Assembly (NCBI GenBank): GCA_009829735.1
Contig: CM020618.1
Coordinates: 38,540,894-38,604,893, forward strand
DNA length: 64,000 nt
Origin: Pyropia yezoensis
Taxonomy: Eukaryota; Rhodophyta; Bangiophyceae; Bangiales; Bangiaceae
Direction of reading: 5' to 3'
Part shown: positions 33,134 to 43,974 of the stretch, in pieces
Position numbering within the stretch: position 1 is the first letter of the stretch
Layout of the letters: each line of letters starts with the position of its first letter
Notes under the pieces: generated by a model
Databases searched by the model: none
What the model was told of the DNA's origin: nothing
What the model saw: only the letters and a program-made list of their open reading frames with translations
Made by a program: the position numbers and the translations under genes

Positions 33134-33706
33134 TTAAGTATTAGGCATGGGATTAGGGGGGAAATCCTTACACGCTGCCGCCGCAGAGACCTCTCGGGCC
33201 CGTTCCATGTCTTTGATCTGCTTGATGATAGCAGCCCGCGCCGCGGCTGCGCCAGCTCTCCCACTGCGCGCAATGGCATCATCAGTGACAGCCTGCCTCG
33301 CCCTCGCAGCGCTAGCGTCTTGGGCCACTCGCTTGGCGGCCGCCGCGCGGGCTTTGTCCTCCACCTCGTCGCACCGGGTCATAAAGTCCTGCGACGTGCC
33401 AGCAGCCAAAGGGGCGCCACTGCGTGAGCCGCTGCTCCCACCACCGCGTGTACCGCCGCGCGCGCCGCCTCCGCGCCCACATCCGCGACCACGAGCACGA
33501 CCTCGGCCAGTCACTGGTGCTTGGGCGAGTGACGGGCTTGCTGGCGTAGCAGGGGAGCCGGGGGGGGCTCGTGCACGAGCTGAGGTGGCGGCGTGGGTGA
33601 CGGCGGGGGCGGGGGCGGCGGAGGGGGTGGCGCCACCAGATGAGGCGCTGGCCCTTGCGGCGGCAGCCACAATGTTGGCTGCGTAGCTCTCGGTAGGAGA
33701 TTCCAT
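33134..33706 (-). CDS. Unknown 190-aa protein inside the transposon
   Basis: The ATG at 33706 gives MESPTESYAANIVAAAARAS. The protein has an Arg-Gly-rich central block (GRGRARGRGCGRGGGARGG, about 68-90), then a strongly helical, charged half (DFMTRCDEVEDKARAAAAKRVAQD ... AIIKQIKDMERAREVSAAAA) and ends KDFPPNPMPNT. RG-rich plus coiled-coil suggests nucleic-acid binding or assembly, but no family is recognised. It may be a transposon accessory protein. Confidence 0.45.
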   Translation of the reverse strand: MESPTESYAANIVAAAARASASSGGATPSAAPAPAVTHAATSARARAPPGSPATPASPSLAQAPVTGRGRARGRGCGRGGGARGGTRGGGSSGSRSGAPLAAGTSQDFMTRCDEVEDKARAAAAKRVAQDASAARARQAVTDDAIARSGRAGAAAARAAIIKQIKDMERAREVSAAAACKDFPPNPMPNT

Positions 33707-34900
33707 GTCGCCGGGTGGGTTGCGGGGTGCCCTCCAAAAAAAGGCTGCACCAGCGGAGGGGGCAAGGGAGGGGGTCCCGCCACGCTGGGCAGCAGCGCCC
33801 AATGAAATCCGGGCGGCGCCGCCCCGGCTTGAACGCTCAGACCGGCTGCTGCTGCAGTTGCCGCAGGTGGAGGGATTGAAGATGCGAGGCTCAGTGCAGG
33901 CGGTAGTGCAGACAGAGGTATGCCTGGGTTGCTGGGAGGGCTCAGCGTAGTGGCAGGATGAGACTGTAGAGGCCCTGCCGTCGTCGGGGTTGGCGCCGCC
34001 ACCAAGAGGGGTGGTGTCGTCGGGTGGGGAGGCGCCGCCGCCGCCCTCAGGTCCAAAGGGGTTGATGGACCGGCGGCCGGTAAATGCGTCCTCCTCCTCT
34101 GAGGACGCTCCGGACTCGCCGGCGGAGTGGGCGTCGGCCGCTTTGCAGGCGGCCGCGACTGCCTCCTCGGCTCTGTTGCGCGCGACACAGGCGACGTAGT
34201 GTCGTCGTTCCTGCTCGAGCGCCGCCTCGGCGGCGGCGACCGGCTGGAACTTCTTGCTACTCTGCGCGAGCCACAGCCGCAGCGGCGCGCCCGGTGGCCG
34301 AACCGCGACGGCGACCGGTCCCCCAGCCCGTCCTCGAGCGCCCGAGCGGCTCGTCGATAGCGCCGCGCCTCGTGCTCCAGCTCGGACAAACGGAAGCTCA
34401 GGATATCGTCCAACGCCGGCCGCGTCACCGCGGGATGCGTCCAGCCCGCGACTGGGGGTGACGGGGACGTCCAGCTCGCCGCCTGTGGCGGCGGGTTCCA
34501 GTGCCCAGGTGGTTGTGGCACGGGGGTCCAGTTCCCCAGCCGTGGTTGAGGGGAGGTCCAGCTCCGCGGTGGCGGCTGCGCGCCGCGATACAGCGGTGGT
34601 GGCGATGGCGGGCCGTTCCGCCCGGGGGGGGGGGGGCGGCTCCCTTCACCGTGGGGATGGCGGAGGAGGGCCGCCCCGAGGAATTGGCGGTCCAGGCGCC
34701 GGAACGCCGTCTTGCGGATGGCCAGGGGGGGGGAGCGGGGGAGGTCGTGGATGTTGGGGAGGAAATGGGCGCGGGGGCGGGGGCGGGGGCGACGAAGGCC
34801 GTCTCCGGGAGTGTGGTCGAGTCGTCGGGTAGTCGCTGCCGCGCGGGTGGTCCTCCTCCCGCTGGCGACGACCGCCCATCGTCCGACAGCATATATGTCG
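33707..34900 (-). other. Long Pro/Arg-rich frame without an ATG inside the transposon
   Basis: A 475-codon minus-strand frame (33511-34938) contains no Met codon; its apparent start is GTG. One protein-like segment is present, a charged helix (DDILSFRLSELEHEARRYRRAARALED), followed by an SR-type basic stretch. It may be an exon of the downstream 190-aa gene or non-coding. It is not called as a gene. Confidence 0.3.
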
Positions 34901-35244
34901 GTCCCGCGGGGTGCACCCGCGTACAGACTCGATGGCACTCACAGGATAGATGACGTTCTGAACGATGGGGAGGGGAGGTCGGGGTGGAGACTCACTAGAC
35001 CAGCGCACAGGAAGTACGGAGCTCGTGCGCGGGAAAGAGGTCGGCAGCAAGGGGGTTCCGCGACACAGCAAGAGTCTGGTAGAGTTTTTGCGACGTTGCT
35101 GCAGGGCGCCGTGGGCTATCGACGAGGGTGTCGACTCGGACTTGCTGCGAGTGGACAGGCCGGCGGGCTCCTCAACGGCGCGCGTGACCCCACTGCGTCC
35201 TGTATGCGCGACCTCTTCGCAAAGAGTCAAAGAAAGAGTCACCC

Positions 35245-35269
35245 GGGGGGGGGGGGGGGGGGGGGGGGG
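35245..35269 (+). repeat. G25 homopolymer
   Basis: A run of 25 G on the plus strand inside the transposon, the longest homopolymer of its kind in the window. G-quadruplex formation and length instability are expected. Confidence 0.95.
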
Positions 35270-36807
35270 AAAGGGGGCAACAACGCTGCCGACCCTTACA
35301 CTGTCAACGAGCCCCCAAATTCGTGGGTGCGCTGGGCAGGCGGGCGCGGCCGCAACTGGACAGACGCCCCCCACCACTCGCGCTGGCCCAAGATTTTTTT
35401 GTGGCCTCGCAGGCAGAGGACGGCAAAGAGACGAGGTGCGCCGGATGAAACGAGGGGGTGGAGGAGAGGACACCTTTCGCTCGAGGCGCCTCTCTCCACG
35501 CCGGCCCGCCGCGCAACGTACTCGCGCCGGCATCGGATGGCCTGGGAGGACGGGAGGGGAACGGGTGGTGAGAAGTCTATCTCGGCGGCCCAAGTGATTG
35601 GGTGGGCGGGTGCTCGCTGGGGAGGGGGCGGCCGAGGGTCCTGCGACGGGTGTCCTTTTTTAGAAAAAATGATCTGGCGACTCGCAGACTAGTGACGCGG
35701 GCCAAGTCACGCGCGTGGATGAGAATCCGAACGGCGGGCGCCGGCAAAGCCCATGCTGCCGCCCGGTGCATGCGGCGGGGGAGTCGGGGGTGAAGAGAGA
35801 AGCGAACCATGGCAGCCGCTACGCGTCTGCCTCTCAGGGTGGCACCCCGGTGGCACCTCGTGCGAGGGGGTGCGCGTGTGTGGATGATGAAAGTAGGTCC
35901 CTCTGCAGTCTTGTTGCAACAATGGGGCTGCATGCCGCGGCATGCTCCACGAAAATCTCGCACGGAGGGGTACGGCGGGTAGCACCTCAACAGCCTAGAC
36001 GGGTTGGTCCACCACCGCCTACACCGCAAGCACAAAAAAAAAACACCAAAAATATCAAACCCAACGCGCCCAAATTGCAATGGCAAGCTCCAATCGACCG
36101 ATAACTCTCAGGATCTGCCGCAAACTGTCATCGAAATGTACAGTTCTGCTCAAAGACAGCTCCCAATTCAACCAGTTCGCCTTTGATGGACCTCGAATGC
36201 ACCACCACTCCATCGTGTGGCCCACACCGCACGACCTCTGGCGATCTCAGAGACACTCCACCAGGCCCATACACTGGAAATTTTGCAGGTGTCATGTGCA
36301 TCGATGTCATGCCGACAACGTTGAGCCCTCCATTGGCAACCACAAGGCGTTGTGTGCACGTGTCCCAGGAAGGCAACAGATATGCGAGTTATACACAGCC
36401 CGCCAAGGCTGCACTCGGTGCATAACCTTCAGATTATTGTTGATTCTGTGAGAGCCGTCCGATAATCCAAGTCATGGTTGTGCTGTTGGAGCGATACAAG
36501 TGGGCATCGGAGAGGCCTGTGGGACGGATTTGGGCGTCTCTCAGTGCCTGGCCGGTTGAGTTTCGGTCAAAAGACAGAGTTTTGGTCATCGCTTCATTGC
36601 TTCTGCGTGGAGGGCCACGAAGCGCGGACGAGACCGCTTGAAGGCGAAGCTGTCGTGTTTTGGGCATGTAGCCCATGTCTCGACCTCAAGTACATTGCGG
36701 TCAAGAGCACCCCCGATAGTCCAGGTACTATCGCGATAGCCGCACCAATGAGATGCTCGCACGTGGCACACGTGGCGTTCTAAAATGACCATTTCAGACC
36801 TTTAGTC

Positions 36808-36830
36808 TCACGTTGGTGGGCACGCCCTAA
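36808..36830 (-). repeat. Right terminal inverted repeat and target duplication (TAA)
   Basis: On the minus strand the terminus reads GGGCGTGCCCACCAACGTGA, one mismatch from the left end. TAA at 36828-36830 directly adjoins it. Confidence 0.65.
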
Positions 36831-38351
36831 AGGTCCCGCCAAAGCGAGTGGTCTCTGGCAATCTTCTGCCTGTCACTGCGGTCACCGCAGGCAGGCACCG
36901 CCCAGGAGACTCTTCAGTTAGCACAACAGCAGCCGCCTCCGCTCCCTCCCGCCGCAGATAAATTTTCCAACTGGTGCTGCCTCCCGGCTGCCGCAAGGGT
37001 GGGGACGGTCGTCCCCACCCTCGACAGCACTCGCCACCAGGAGCCCCCTCCTTGTCCCCACCTCCAACCCCAGTGGTATCCCCGCGGTCTCCCTATGGAA
37101 TTCATTTGAATGACTCCTGCCTCCGCTAACCATCACCCGCCCGCAACCCCACTTGACCTGACACTGTCGCTCGCCGCCCCACTCCTCCCGCCACCGCGGC
37201 CACAACCACATTGCAAGCCGCTCTCCACCAACGCCGCCGTTGTGGTTGCGTCTGCCTCCTGCGCGGCCGACTCTGCGGCGGCGCCAGTCGCACAAGCGCC
37301 TTTCCGTAGCAGCTGTGGAGCGGGGTCGACTGTGACGGCCGGGGGGGGGTGGATCCCGGTTCGTCGCCTCGGCGACGAGAATTCACTCGGCCAAGCTTTC
37401 CATGGTGTTTTGTGTGGTTTGTTATTTACCTGAATAAAAGTCCGTTGAAGTAAGAAAAAAACGCAAATCCGGACCGCGCATTTCAAGTGGCTATCGTGCC
37501 GCCCTACTACAGCCCGGCAACAGCAGGGTCAGGTTTCACAACGGACTAACGGGGGCACGAGAGAGAGAGGCGGCAGACGTCAGGGCGTATCGCAAAAAAA
37601 CGAATGGCATCCTCCCGCTTTTCGACGTGCCAGGCGGGAACTCGCAAGACACTCGCGAGGGGAGTAGCAGCTGTCTGGGTGCCTCTGCCAACAAACAACA
37701 AACACAAAACAGCCACCCTCAACCATGCGGCACCACCACCCGCCGAACACTGTGACGGACCACCGCCGCCGCCGCCACATCCGCCGAGGCCATCGATTAG
37801 CCGTGAGCTTTCACTTTGGCGCAGGGGGCCCGCAATAGAAAAGTTTCAAGAGGTCTTCGCCGCCCCACGGCGGGACAGCGTACGTCGTTGGGGGTGGCGG
37901 GCGGGCGCACCGTGGCCTGGCGCCGAAGCGTGCGGACTCTGCAGGTCTTGCACGGCAGAGCTGCGGATTGCCAGCACCGGGTAGTTGCCCAGACGACATG
38001 AAAGCACCAACTAAGGCTCACGTCTCGTCTGGCTGGTCTGATGCCGTGCGCCTGCACGCAGCTGCCGCGTGATAGAGCACTTTCGGCGGCGGGGCCTCTT
38101 CCCGGACAATCGATACTGACGCCCCTTCGTGGCGCTTCAGTGTCGAGCGCGCCCCCTGACGCATGCAGCTCCACTGTGCGAACCTTCAGGATAGGCATCG
38201 GTGTACCGCTCACCGCTTTCTCGGGTCGGCTGCCGGCACGCCGCCAACTGGCAGGTCTGAATAGCAGCGGTCAGCGGCGCGGCACGTCCCCCCACTCGCA
38301 CACTCCATAGCCGTCAGCGGAGTGTGGACAGAGTCCAGCTCGGGTAGGAGT
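36831..38351. other. Intergenic DNA, no gene recognised
   Basis: Moderate to high GC with scattered short ORFs, none protein-like. It lies between the transposon and the MITE upstream of NAA50. Confidence 0.5.
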
Positions 38352-38488
38352 GGCTACAGTATTGTGCGTCCCTAAAAAAGTGACGTGCACGGGTCGCGCA
38401 GTGTGGGTTTGATTGGTCCAGTGGCCGATATTTGACATGATCACGACACGCGCACGTCCACTTTTTATGGGACGTACTCTAAGTAGCC
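38352..38488. mobile_element. 137-bp MITE with about 42-bp inverted ends
   Basis: The ends GGCTAC...GTCCCTAAAAAAGTG...ACGTGC (38352-38390) and the inverted right end (38448-38488) align over about 40 nt with a few mismatches and one single-base indel. No coding capacity. It lies about 0.9 kb upstream of the NAA50 start. Confidence 0.65.
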
Positions 38489-38830
38489 GTGTGGGTGGCA
38501 GCAGTATCTAACGGGGTTGTGGTCCCGAAAGACGTGGCAACTTGTTAAACTTCAATCACTTTAGCACTTTCTCGCATGGATTGGCGTGTGAGTAAACACT
38601 TTTGGCGGTGGTATCTCAACTTTCAGGTTCCTCACTGCGTCTGGTGCTGGTGGACGGCCCACCCGTCCAATCCAAGAGCGCCTGCGCACCCGCCTCCCCC
38701 AACCTGCCAACCACGGCGCAAGCGTCGCGTGGCAACGACTGCCCCGGCACTTGGCTACACAGACCCCGACCGCCGCGTGGCCGATGCCGCAGCTCCCGCT
38801 TGGGTGGTCCCCGCCCCCGCCGCCGCTGTC

Positions 38831-38861
<31 letters not shown>

Positions 38862-39422
38862 CCGCCGCCCCACCCGCCGGCTGCGGTACCCGGGCCGACG
38901 CCGCCCCGCGCCGCGGTGGGGGGGGCGGTCCCCCCCGGCGGCGCCGCGTTTGTGCTCGCGCCCCCCCCGCTGCCGCGCCGCCCCGGCCGGCAGGCGATAG
39001 CGTCTGCCGCCGCCCCCGCCTCTGTCGCCGCCGCCGCTGCCGCCGTCGCTGTCGGGGGGGGAGCACCCGACAGACGCGGCCGCGTGGTCGCCCGCGCGGC
39101 GGTGCCGCCGGGGCCGCCGCGCCCCCCCCGCCAACAGCGGCGGGGCGGTGGCGTTGGCGGTGGCGGGAGTCGGGACAGCGCCGCCGCCCGTGGCGGCGGC
39201 GGCGGCGGCGTTATCGGTGACGGTAGCGGTGGCATCGGTGGCGGCGGCGGCGGCGGCGGTGGAGGCTGCACCAGCAGTACGCGGCGGCTGGCCCCTCCCC
39301 CCCCCCCCACCCCTCCACGGCGACAGTGGGAGCGCGTGCCGGGTGGCAACGGCGGGGACGGGCGGCGCGAGCCCCCCCTCCCTCCCCCTCTGGTGAGTCC
39401 TCCCCCCCACCGTCGGCCGCCC

Positions 39423-40157
39423 ATGCCCGCGGCGACCACCCCCCCCGGCGCGACCGCCGCCGCGGGAGCCGCCCCCGCCCCCGCCACCGCCGCCACCACC
39501 ACCGTCACCGCCGGCGGTGGCGGTAATGGTGGCAAGGCCGCCGACGCGGGCGGTGGGGTGGTGTGGGCGCCCATCACGTCGGGGAGCTTGGCGCAGCTGC
39601 GGGAGCTCAACGCCGCCCTCTTCCCTGTAGCCTATGACGCGGCATTTTACCGGGGCGTCCTCGCCGCGCCGCTGGGGTACGTGCGGGGGGGGTTTGTGGG
39701 CGGTCGCCTCGTTGCGGCCGTGTGCTGTCGGCTCGAGGGGGGGGACGCCCTGCCCCGGGGGGCCGCCTGGGGTGCCGGAAGTGGGGGGCTGCTTGGCAGC
39801 CGCGGCCGCGGCCGCGGCGACGGCAACAGCAACAGCAGGGTCGCCGAGGCCAGCGACAATGGCGGCGGCGGCGGTGGCGCCCCTGGCACAGCATCTCCGA
39901 CCCGCATTTACATCATGACGCTGGGTGTGGCGGCGGCGTACAGGGAGCGTGGTCTCGGCAGCGCTCTCATCCGACACGTCATGGGTCTGGCCGCCGCCCA
40001 CGGGGGCGTGTCTGAAGTGTACCTCCACGTGCATGTGCCCAACGTGGAAGCCATCCGCCTGTACAGCCGGCACGGCTTTGAGATTGCGAGCCGCCTGAAG
40101 GGGTACTACCGGCGCATTGAGCCGCCAGACTGCTACTACGTACGCTATCTGCTGTGA
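39423..40157 (+). CDS. NAA50: N-alpha-acetyltransferase 50 (San-type GNAT)
   Basis: NAA50 acetylates protein N-termini beginning with Met and associates with the NatA complex. In animals and plants it supports cohesion and growth. From the ATG at 39423 the protein is 244 aa, and the GNAT domain covers about 48-244. Family features are LRELNAALFPVAYDAAFY at 59-76, the CCRL strand at 101-104, RIYIMTLGVAAAYRERGLGSALIRHV at 161-186 containing the acetyl-CoA loop RxxGxG (174-179), VYLHVHVPNVEAIRLY at 199-214, HGFEI at 217-221, and the NAA50-specific YYRRIEPPDCYY at 228-239. A Gly/Ser/Arg-rich insert of about 55 residues (105-160) lies between two strands where animal proteins have a short loop. 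The frame is open further upstream (ATG at 38784 would add 213 low-complexity residues). I prefer 39423 because a pyrimidine-rich leader precedes it. Confidence 0.88.
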   Translation: MPAATTPPGATAAAGAAPAPATAATTTVTAGGGGNGGKAADAGGGVVWAPITSGSLAQLRELNAALFPVAYDAAFYRGVLAAPLGYVRGGFVGGRLVAAVCCRLEGGDALPRGAAWGAGSGGLLGSRGRGRGDGNSNSRVAEASDNGGGGGGAPGTASPTRIYIMTLGVAAAYRERGLGSALIRHVMGLAAAHGGVSEVYLHVHVPNVEAIRLYSRHGFEIASRLKGYYRRIEPPDCYYVRYLL

Positions 40158-41989
40158 GTGGGAGGGTGGAGCGGGATGGGTTTTGAGGAGATTGGGGGGG
40201 CTGGGGATGTGCAGGGTGGGAGAGGACGCTTTGAATAGGGCGCGTGTGGGGGTTGAGGAGGGGCTGGTGGAGGAGGAGCAGCGACGCAAGGGGTAAGAGT
40301 GCGGGGCAAGGGCGGGAGCATCTGTTTTTTTGCCCCCCATAGCGGCCGCATCATCGCCGTGGTGGCCGTCACGGGGATGGCACTTGCGCCCAGTCACCCT
40401 TGTCGGGCATGGCTTGCGGCTTTGTCTCTTTGTCTGCCGTGGTCGTCCCTGGTACGGCCACTGCGCGTCGGCGCCGTCGTGCCAGTGCCGGTGGTGCTGG
40501 CACGCGGCCGCGCCCGTGGCGGTGGCGGGGGGGTTGGGGGGCTGTTCTGGTGCCCGTGGCCTGCACCTTTGTGCCTCGCCGTGTCCCGCCGCCGTGCCGG
40601 CTGGTGTCCGTCGCGTGTGTGGCACGCGGCGGCGGGGGCGGACGAGCGTACTTACTGCAACGGACGCGCTCTTTGTAGGGAGCGGCCGCGGGCGGCACGT
40701 CGGCGGCCGGTGGTGTTTGTCCTTGTCTAGTTTTTTCGTTGACACATTTTTTCTTTCTTCTTGATGCTGACGCGTTGGTTGGGGCACAACCTTCCCCCCG
40801 CCCTCGTCTCCACGGCTCACACCAGCCGTCCTTGCCCCAGCCAGGGAGGTGCCCGAGAGCGTCGCGGATGCGCACTTTTTTTTCTTGTTCTTTTTGCCAC
40901 CATCCTGCCACAGCGGCGCTATGCCGCGTGGCGCGAACGACGCGCGTGGCATCGCGGTTGCCGCGGCGTGCCCACGGCCGGGCGCGCCGTCGCGCAGCAA
41001 CGGCGGCGGGGGCGAGCGCACTCTACGCCACCCCCTCGGGAGGTCTCTTGCCCACGCTGACCCACCCTTTCCGCCTCCACTCCGCTCTGTTTCGCCGAGC
41101 CTGCCGCCGCTACGCACTCCCACCCCCCGCACCGTGGGCGGGGGGACCCGGTGTGGTGGAACCTGCGGTGGCGGCTGGGCCACCCGGACCAGGGACGCCC
41201 ACTCTTGACCTTCCCACCGCAGCGCCCTCCTTCCCGCACACCCGCAGGCGTGTGCAGAGGCCCGTTCCTGCCCCCGTGGGATGTGCAAGAAAAACAGAAG
41301 AGGAGAGAAAACTGGTCACAGCCACCCCAAGGTTTTTGTACCGACCAATCTCCGGCACACTTCCCATGAGCTGTCAGCACTAACTGACGCTGCCAGTCCG
41401 CGCCGCTGCTCCTTGCCACGCCGCGATTGGGGGAACGGGGATGGGCCAGGAAGAACGAGGGGCCCACACGGCCCTCTCCCTTGAATGTGTGGGCCGCAAC
41501 TGACAGTCCCCGGCGGCAGCATGCGGGCCCCCCGTCACGCGGCCGCGCTGTGCGCCCCCAGCTGCGCAGCATCGTGAGGCACATTCGCCTTGGTCACGGA
41601 ATGGGTCCGCGGGACGCGGGAGGCCCAGGCAATGGTCAGCTTCGGAGCTCTCGTGACGATGTGTAACCCCGCCCCCGGTTGTGCACCCTGACGTACGCCT
41701 GGGAGAAGCGTGGCCGTTTTGTACCCCCCGTCCCGCCCCCCCCTCCGCACGCTCCCCTTTCCCTCGCCGTTGGCCGCTGGGCACGTTGTGTCGGCCCGTG
41801 GCGACGCACCCCCGCTCCCTCCCCTGCCGGCATCCCCCTGGCGTTCACTCCCTGTCGCCCCACCGCCGGCGCGTCTCTCCCTGCGGCTTGCGTGGCGCCA
41901 GGGCTCCGTGCCGGTGTGGACCGCGGCGCCCGTCGTCTCCCCCCCCCCGTGTCTGGTGCCGACCGCGTCTTGTCGCTGCTGCCGCCGCC
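40158..41989. other. Intergenic DNA upstream of the first UGP gene
   Basis: No gene recognised. The last about 250 bp (41730-41985) are C-rich and lead straight into the UGP start, so they probably form its promoter and 5' leader. Confidence 0.5.
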
Positions 41990-43522
41990 ATGAACGGTGT
42001 GGCCGCTACGACGATGGGCCACACGCTGCCCGACATGGGGGTGGCCTCCCAGTCCCTGGCCGACCTGACGCTGGTCACGGACACCAGCACCCTGCGTCAA
42101 GTGGCTGAGAAGCTGACCCGCCACAACAATGAGGTGCCCAGTGAGATAGCCAAGATGACCGACATGGAGCTGAAGGGCTTCCTCAACCTGTATGGCCGCT
42201 ACATGGCGGAGAAGAGCACCAAGGCGGGCATCAGCTGGGACAAAATCCAGCAGCCTGACGCGAACATGCTCAAGCCCTATGACGAGCTGCCCGCAGCGGC
42301 CGACGCGGCCAACGAGGGGGAGCTCCTCAAGAAGCTGGCGGTGCTCAAGCTGAATGGCGGCCTCGGCACCTCGATGGGGTGCACTGGCCCCAAGTCGGTC
42401 ATTGAGGTGCACAACGACTCGACGTTTCTTGACCTGATTGTGCAGCAGATTGAACACATCAACAAGAAGTACGAGGGCGCCGACGTGCCGCTGCTGTTGA
42501 TGAACAGCTTCAACACGGATGGGGAGACGGCCAAGATCATCCAAAAGTACCAGGACACGAATGTGACCATTACCACCTTCCAGCAGTCGCGCTTCCCGCG
42601 GATTGACAAGGACACTATGGAGCCGCTGCCGCTCTCCCACACGGGCTACCAGCACAGCGACTGGTACCCGCCAGGCCACGGCGACGTCTTTGAAGCGGTG
42701 TTCAACTCGGGGCTGGTGGACACGCTGCTCGCGCAAGGAAAGGAGTACCTGTTTGTGTCCAACGTGGACAACCTGGGCGCGACGGTGGACACAAAAATCC
42801 TGCGGATGCTCGAGGAGACCGAGTGCGAGTACTGCATGGAGCTGACAGACAAGACGCGGGCGGACGTGAAGGGTGGCACCATCATTTCGTACGACGGCAA
42901 GGTGTCGCTGCTTGAGGTGGCCCAGGTGCCCAAGCAGTACCTGGAGCAGTTCAAGTCAATCAAAAAGTTCAAGGTGTTCAACACCAACAACATCTGGCTG
43001 TCGCTGCGGGCGATCAAGCGGGTGATGCAGACCGCAGCGCTGCAGCTGGACATTATTGTGAACAACAAGGCGGTGGGCGATAAAAAGGTGGTGCAGCTGG
43101 AGACGGCGATTGGCGCGGCCATCTCGTACTTTAAGAACGCGTGTGGCGTCAATGTGCCGCGGTCGCGCTTCCTGCCCGTCAAGTCGACGTCGGACCTGAT
43201 GCTCATCCAGTCCAACATGTTTACGCTCAAGAGCGGGTCGCTGGTGAAGAACCCGCTGCGCGAATTCGCCACCACCCCTGTTGTCAAGCTGGGCGACGAG
43301 TTCAAGAAGGTCAGCTCCTACCTGTCCCGCTTTGGCTCCATCCCCGACGTGCTGGAGCTGGACCACCTGACCGTGTCGGGCGATGTGTCGTTTGGGTCGG
43401 ACGTGGTCCTCAAGGGCACCGTCATCATTGTGGTCAACACGGGGTCCAAGGTCATGATCCCGCGGGGGTCGATTTTGGAAAACCAGGTCATCACGGGCGA
43501 CCTGCACATCACCTCGCATTGA
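41990..43522 (+). CDS. UGP: UTP-glucose-1-phosphate uridylyltransferase, copy A
   Basis: It makes UDP-glucose from UTP and glucose-1-phosphate in the cytosol, feeding floridean starch, floridoside/cell-wall and glycan synthesis. The ATG at 41990 gives 510 aa, normal for eukaryotic UGPase. Signature elements are [11 protein letters not shown] (nucleotide-binding loop, 121-131), [10 protein letters not shown] (171-180), [11 protein letters not shown] (202-212), WYPPGHGD (225-232), [11 protein letters not shown] (257-267), [10 protein letters not shown], and [16 protein letters not shown]. The C-terminal part, residues about 430-510, has the left-handed beta-helix pattern ([18 protein letters not shown]). 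It is intronless. From about codon 42 on it is almost identical in DNA to copy B, 10.8 kb downstream; the first about 40 codons and the flanks are different. In-frame open sequence upstream (to 41681) is GC-rich leader without an ATG match to the family. Confidence 0.97.
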   Translation: MNGVAATTMGHTLPDMGVASQSLADLTLVTDTSTLRQVAEKLTRHNNEVPSEIAKMTDMELKGFLNLYGRYMAEKSTKAGISWDKIQQPDANMLKPYDELPAAADAANEGELLKKLAVLKLNGGLGTSMGCTGPKSVIEVHNDSTFLDLIVQQIEHINKKYEGADVPLLLMNSFNTDGETAKIIQKYQDTNVTITTFQQSRFPRIDKDTMEPLPLSHTGYQHSDWYPPGHGDVFEAVFNSGLVDTLLAQGKEYLFVSNVDNLGATVDTKILRMLEETECEYCMELTDKTRADVKGGTIISYDGKVSLLEVAQVPKQYLEQFKSIKKFKVFNTNNIWLSLRAIKRVMQTAALQLDIIVNNKAVGDKKVVQLETAIGAAISYFKNACGVNVPRSRFLPVKSTSDLMLIQSNMFTLKSGSLVKNPLREFATTPVVKLGDEFKKVSSYLSRFGSIPDVLELDHLTVSGDVSFGSDVVLKGTVIIVVNTGSKVMIPRGSILENQVITGDLHITSH

Positions 43523-43974
43523 TGGTGCCGGGAGATGCACGGGATGACGACACGGCATCGTTTCTTTTGGGGTGTTGCTCTTTATTTTTCTTGGGGAATT
43601 CTCTGTTTTGGCATCTTCGGGCAGTGTCACCTGGGGAATGTTTTTTCTTTTTTGCGGACTCAGACACTGAACGGCACGTCGCGGTGCGCGCGAGGCGCCG
43701 GCGGACGCAGGTGGGCGCACAGCGAAGCAGGGCACATCTCAAAAGCAAGAGGGGTGACGGTCACTGAGGCGGTCGTTGGCAAAATGCATCCCGCCGGGTG
43801 AAGGCTATGCGGAGCCGGGAGCGGGGTGGAGTGCGCGTCCGATCTTGTTGCGAGCTTCCAGAGACAAAAAAACAACAGCCAAATGGTACCACGTCCTCTA
43901 ACCTCCCCCTTCTCCATCCCACCCCCTCTCGCACACCACCGCCGCCCATCCCAACCGCCGTGCCGTGTCCATCT
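43523..43974. other. Convergent spacer between UGP copy A and PHB2
   Basis: 452 bp containing the 3' ends of both genes, with T-rich patches at 43560-43650. No coding sequence was recognised. Confidence 0.6.

Larger units (their letters stand above)
27477..36827. mobile_element. 9.35-kb PIF/Harbinger-type DNA transposon
   Basis: The two ends are inverted copies (19 of 20 identical), each flanked by the trinucleotide TAA (27474-27476 and 36828-36830). A TAA/TTA target duplication is diagnostic of PIF/Harbinger elements. Subterminal motifs also recur in mirrored order inside each end: a CCACGTG cluster (27530-27545; 36760-36775), then a GATAGT/GACTATCGG cluster (27690-27758; about 36710-36745). 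Inside is a minus-strand Myb/SANT plus NAM-associated gene, the usual partner protein of these elements, along with other ORFs and two minisatellites. No intact DDE transposase was found, so it is either non-autonomous now or its transposase is the repeat-broken ORF at 29188. Internal nested insertions are possible. Confidence 0.6.

Noticed and set aside
38616..41288. 890-codon minus-strand frame across NAA50
   Set aside because: Antisense to NAA50 conserved motifs and extends into unrelated intergenic DNA; no protein-like domain.
41636..43735. Long minus-strand frames over UGP copy A (and equivalents over copy B)
   Set aside because: Antisense of a strongly codon-biased gene; the same frames recur over both copies because the DNA is duplicated.
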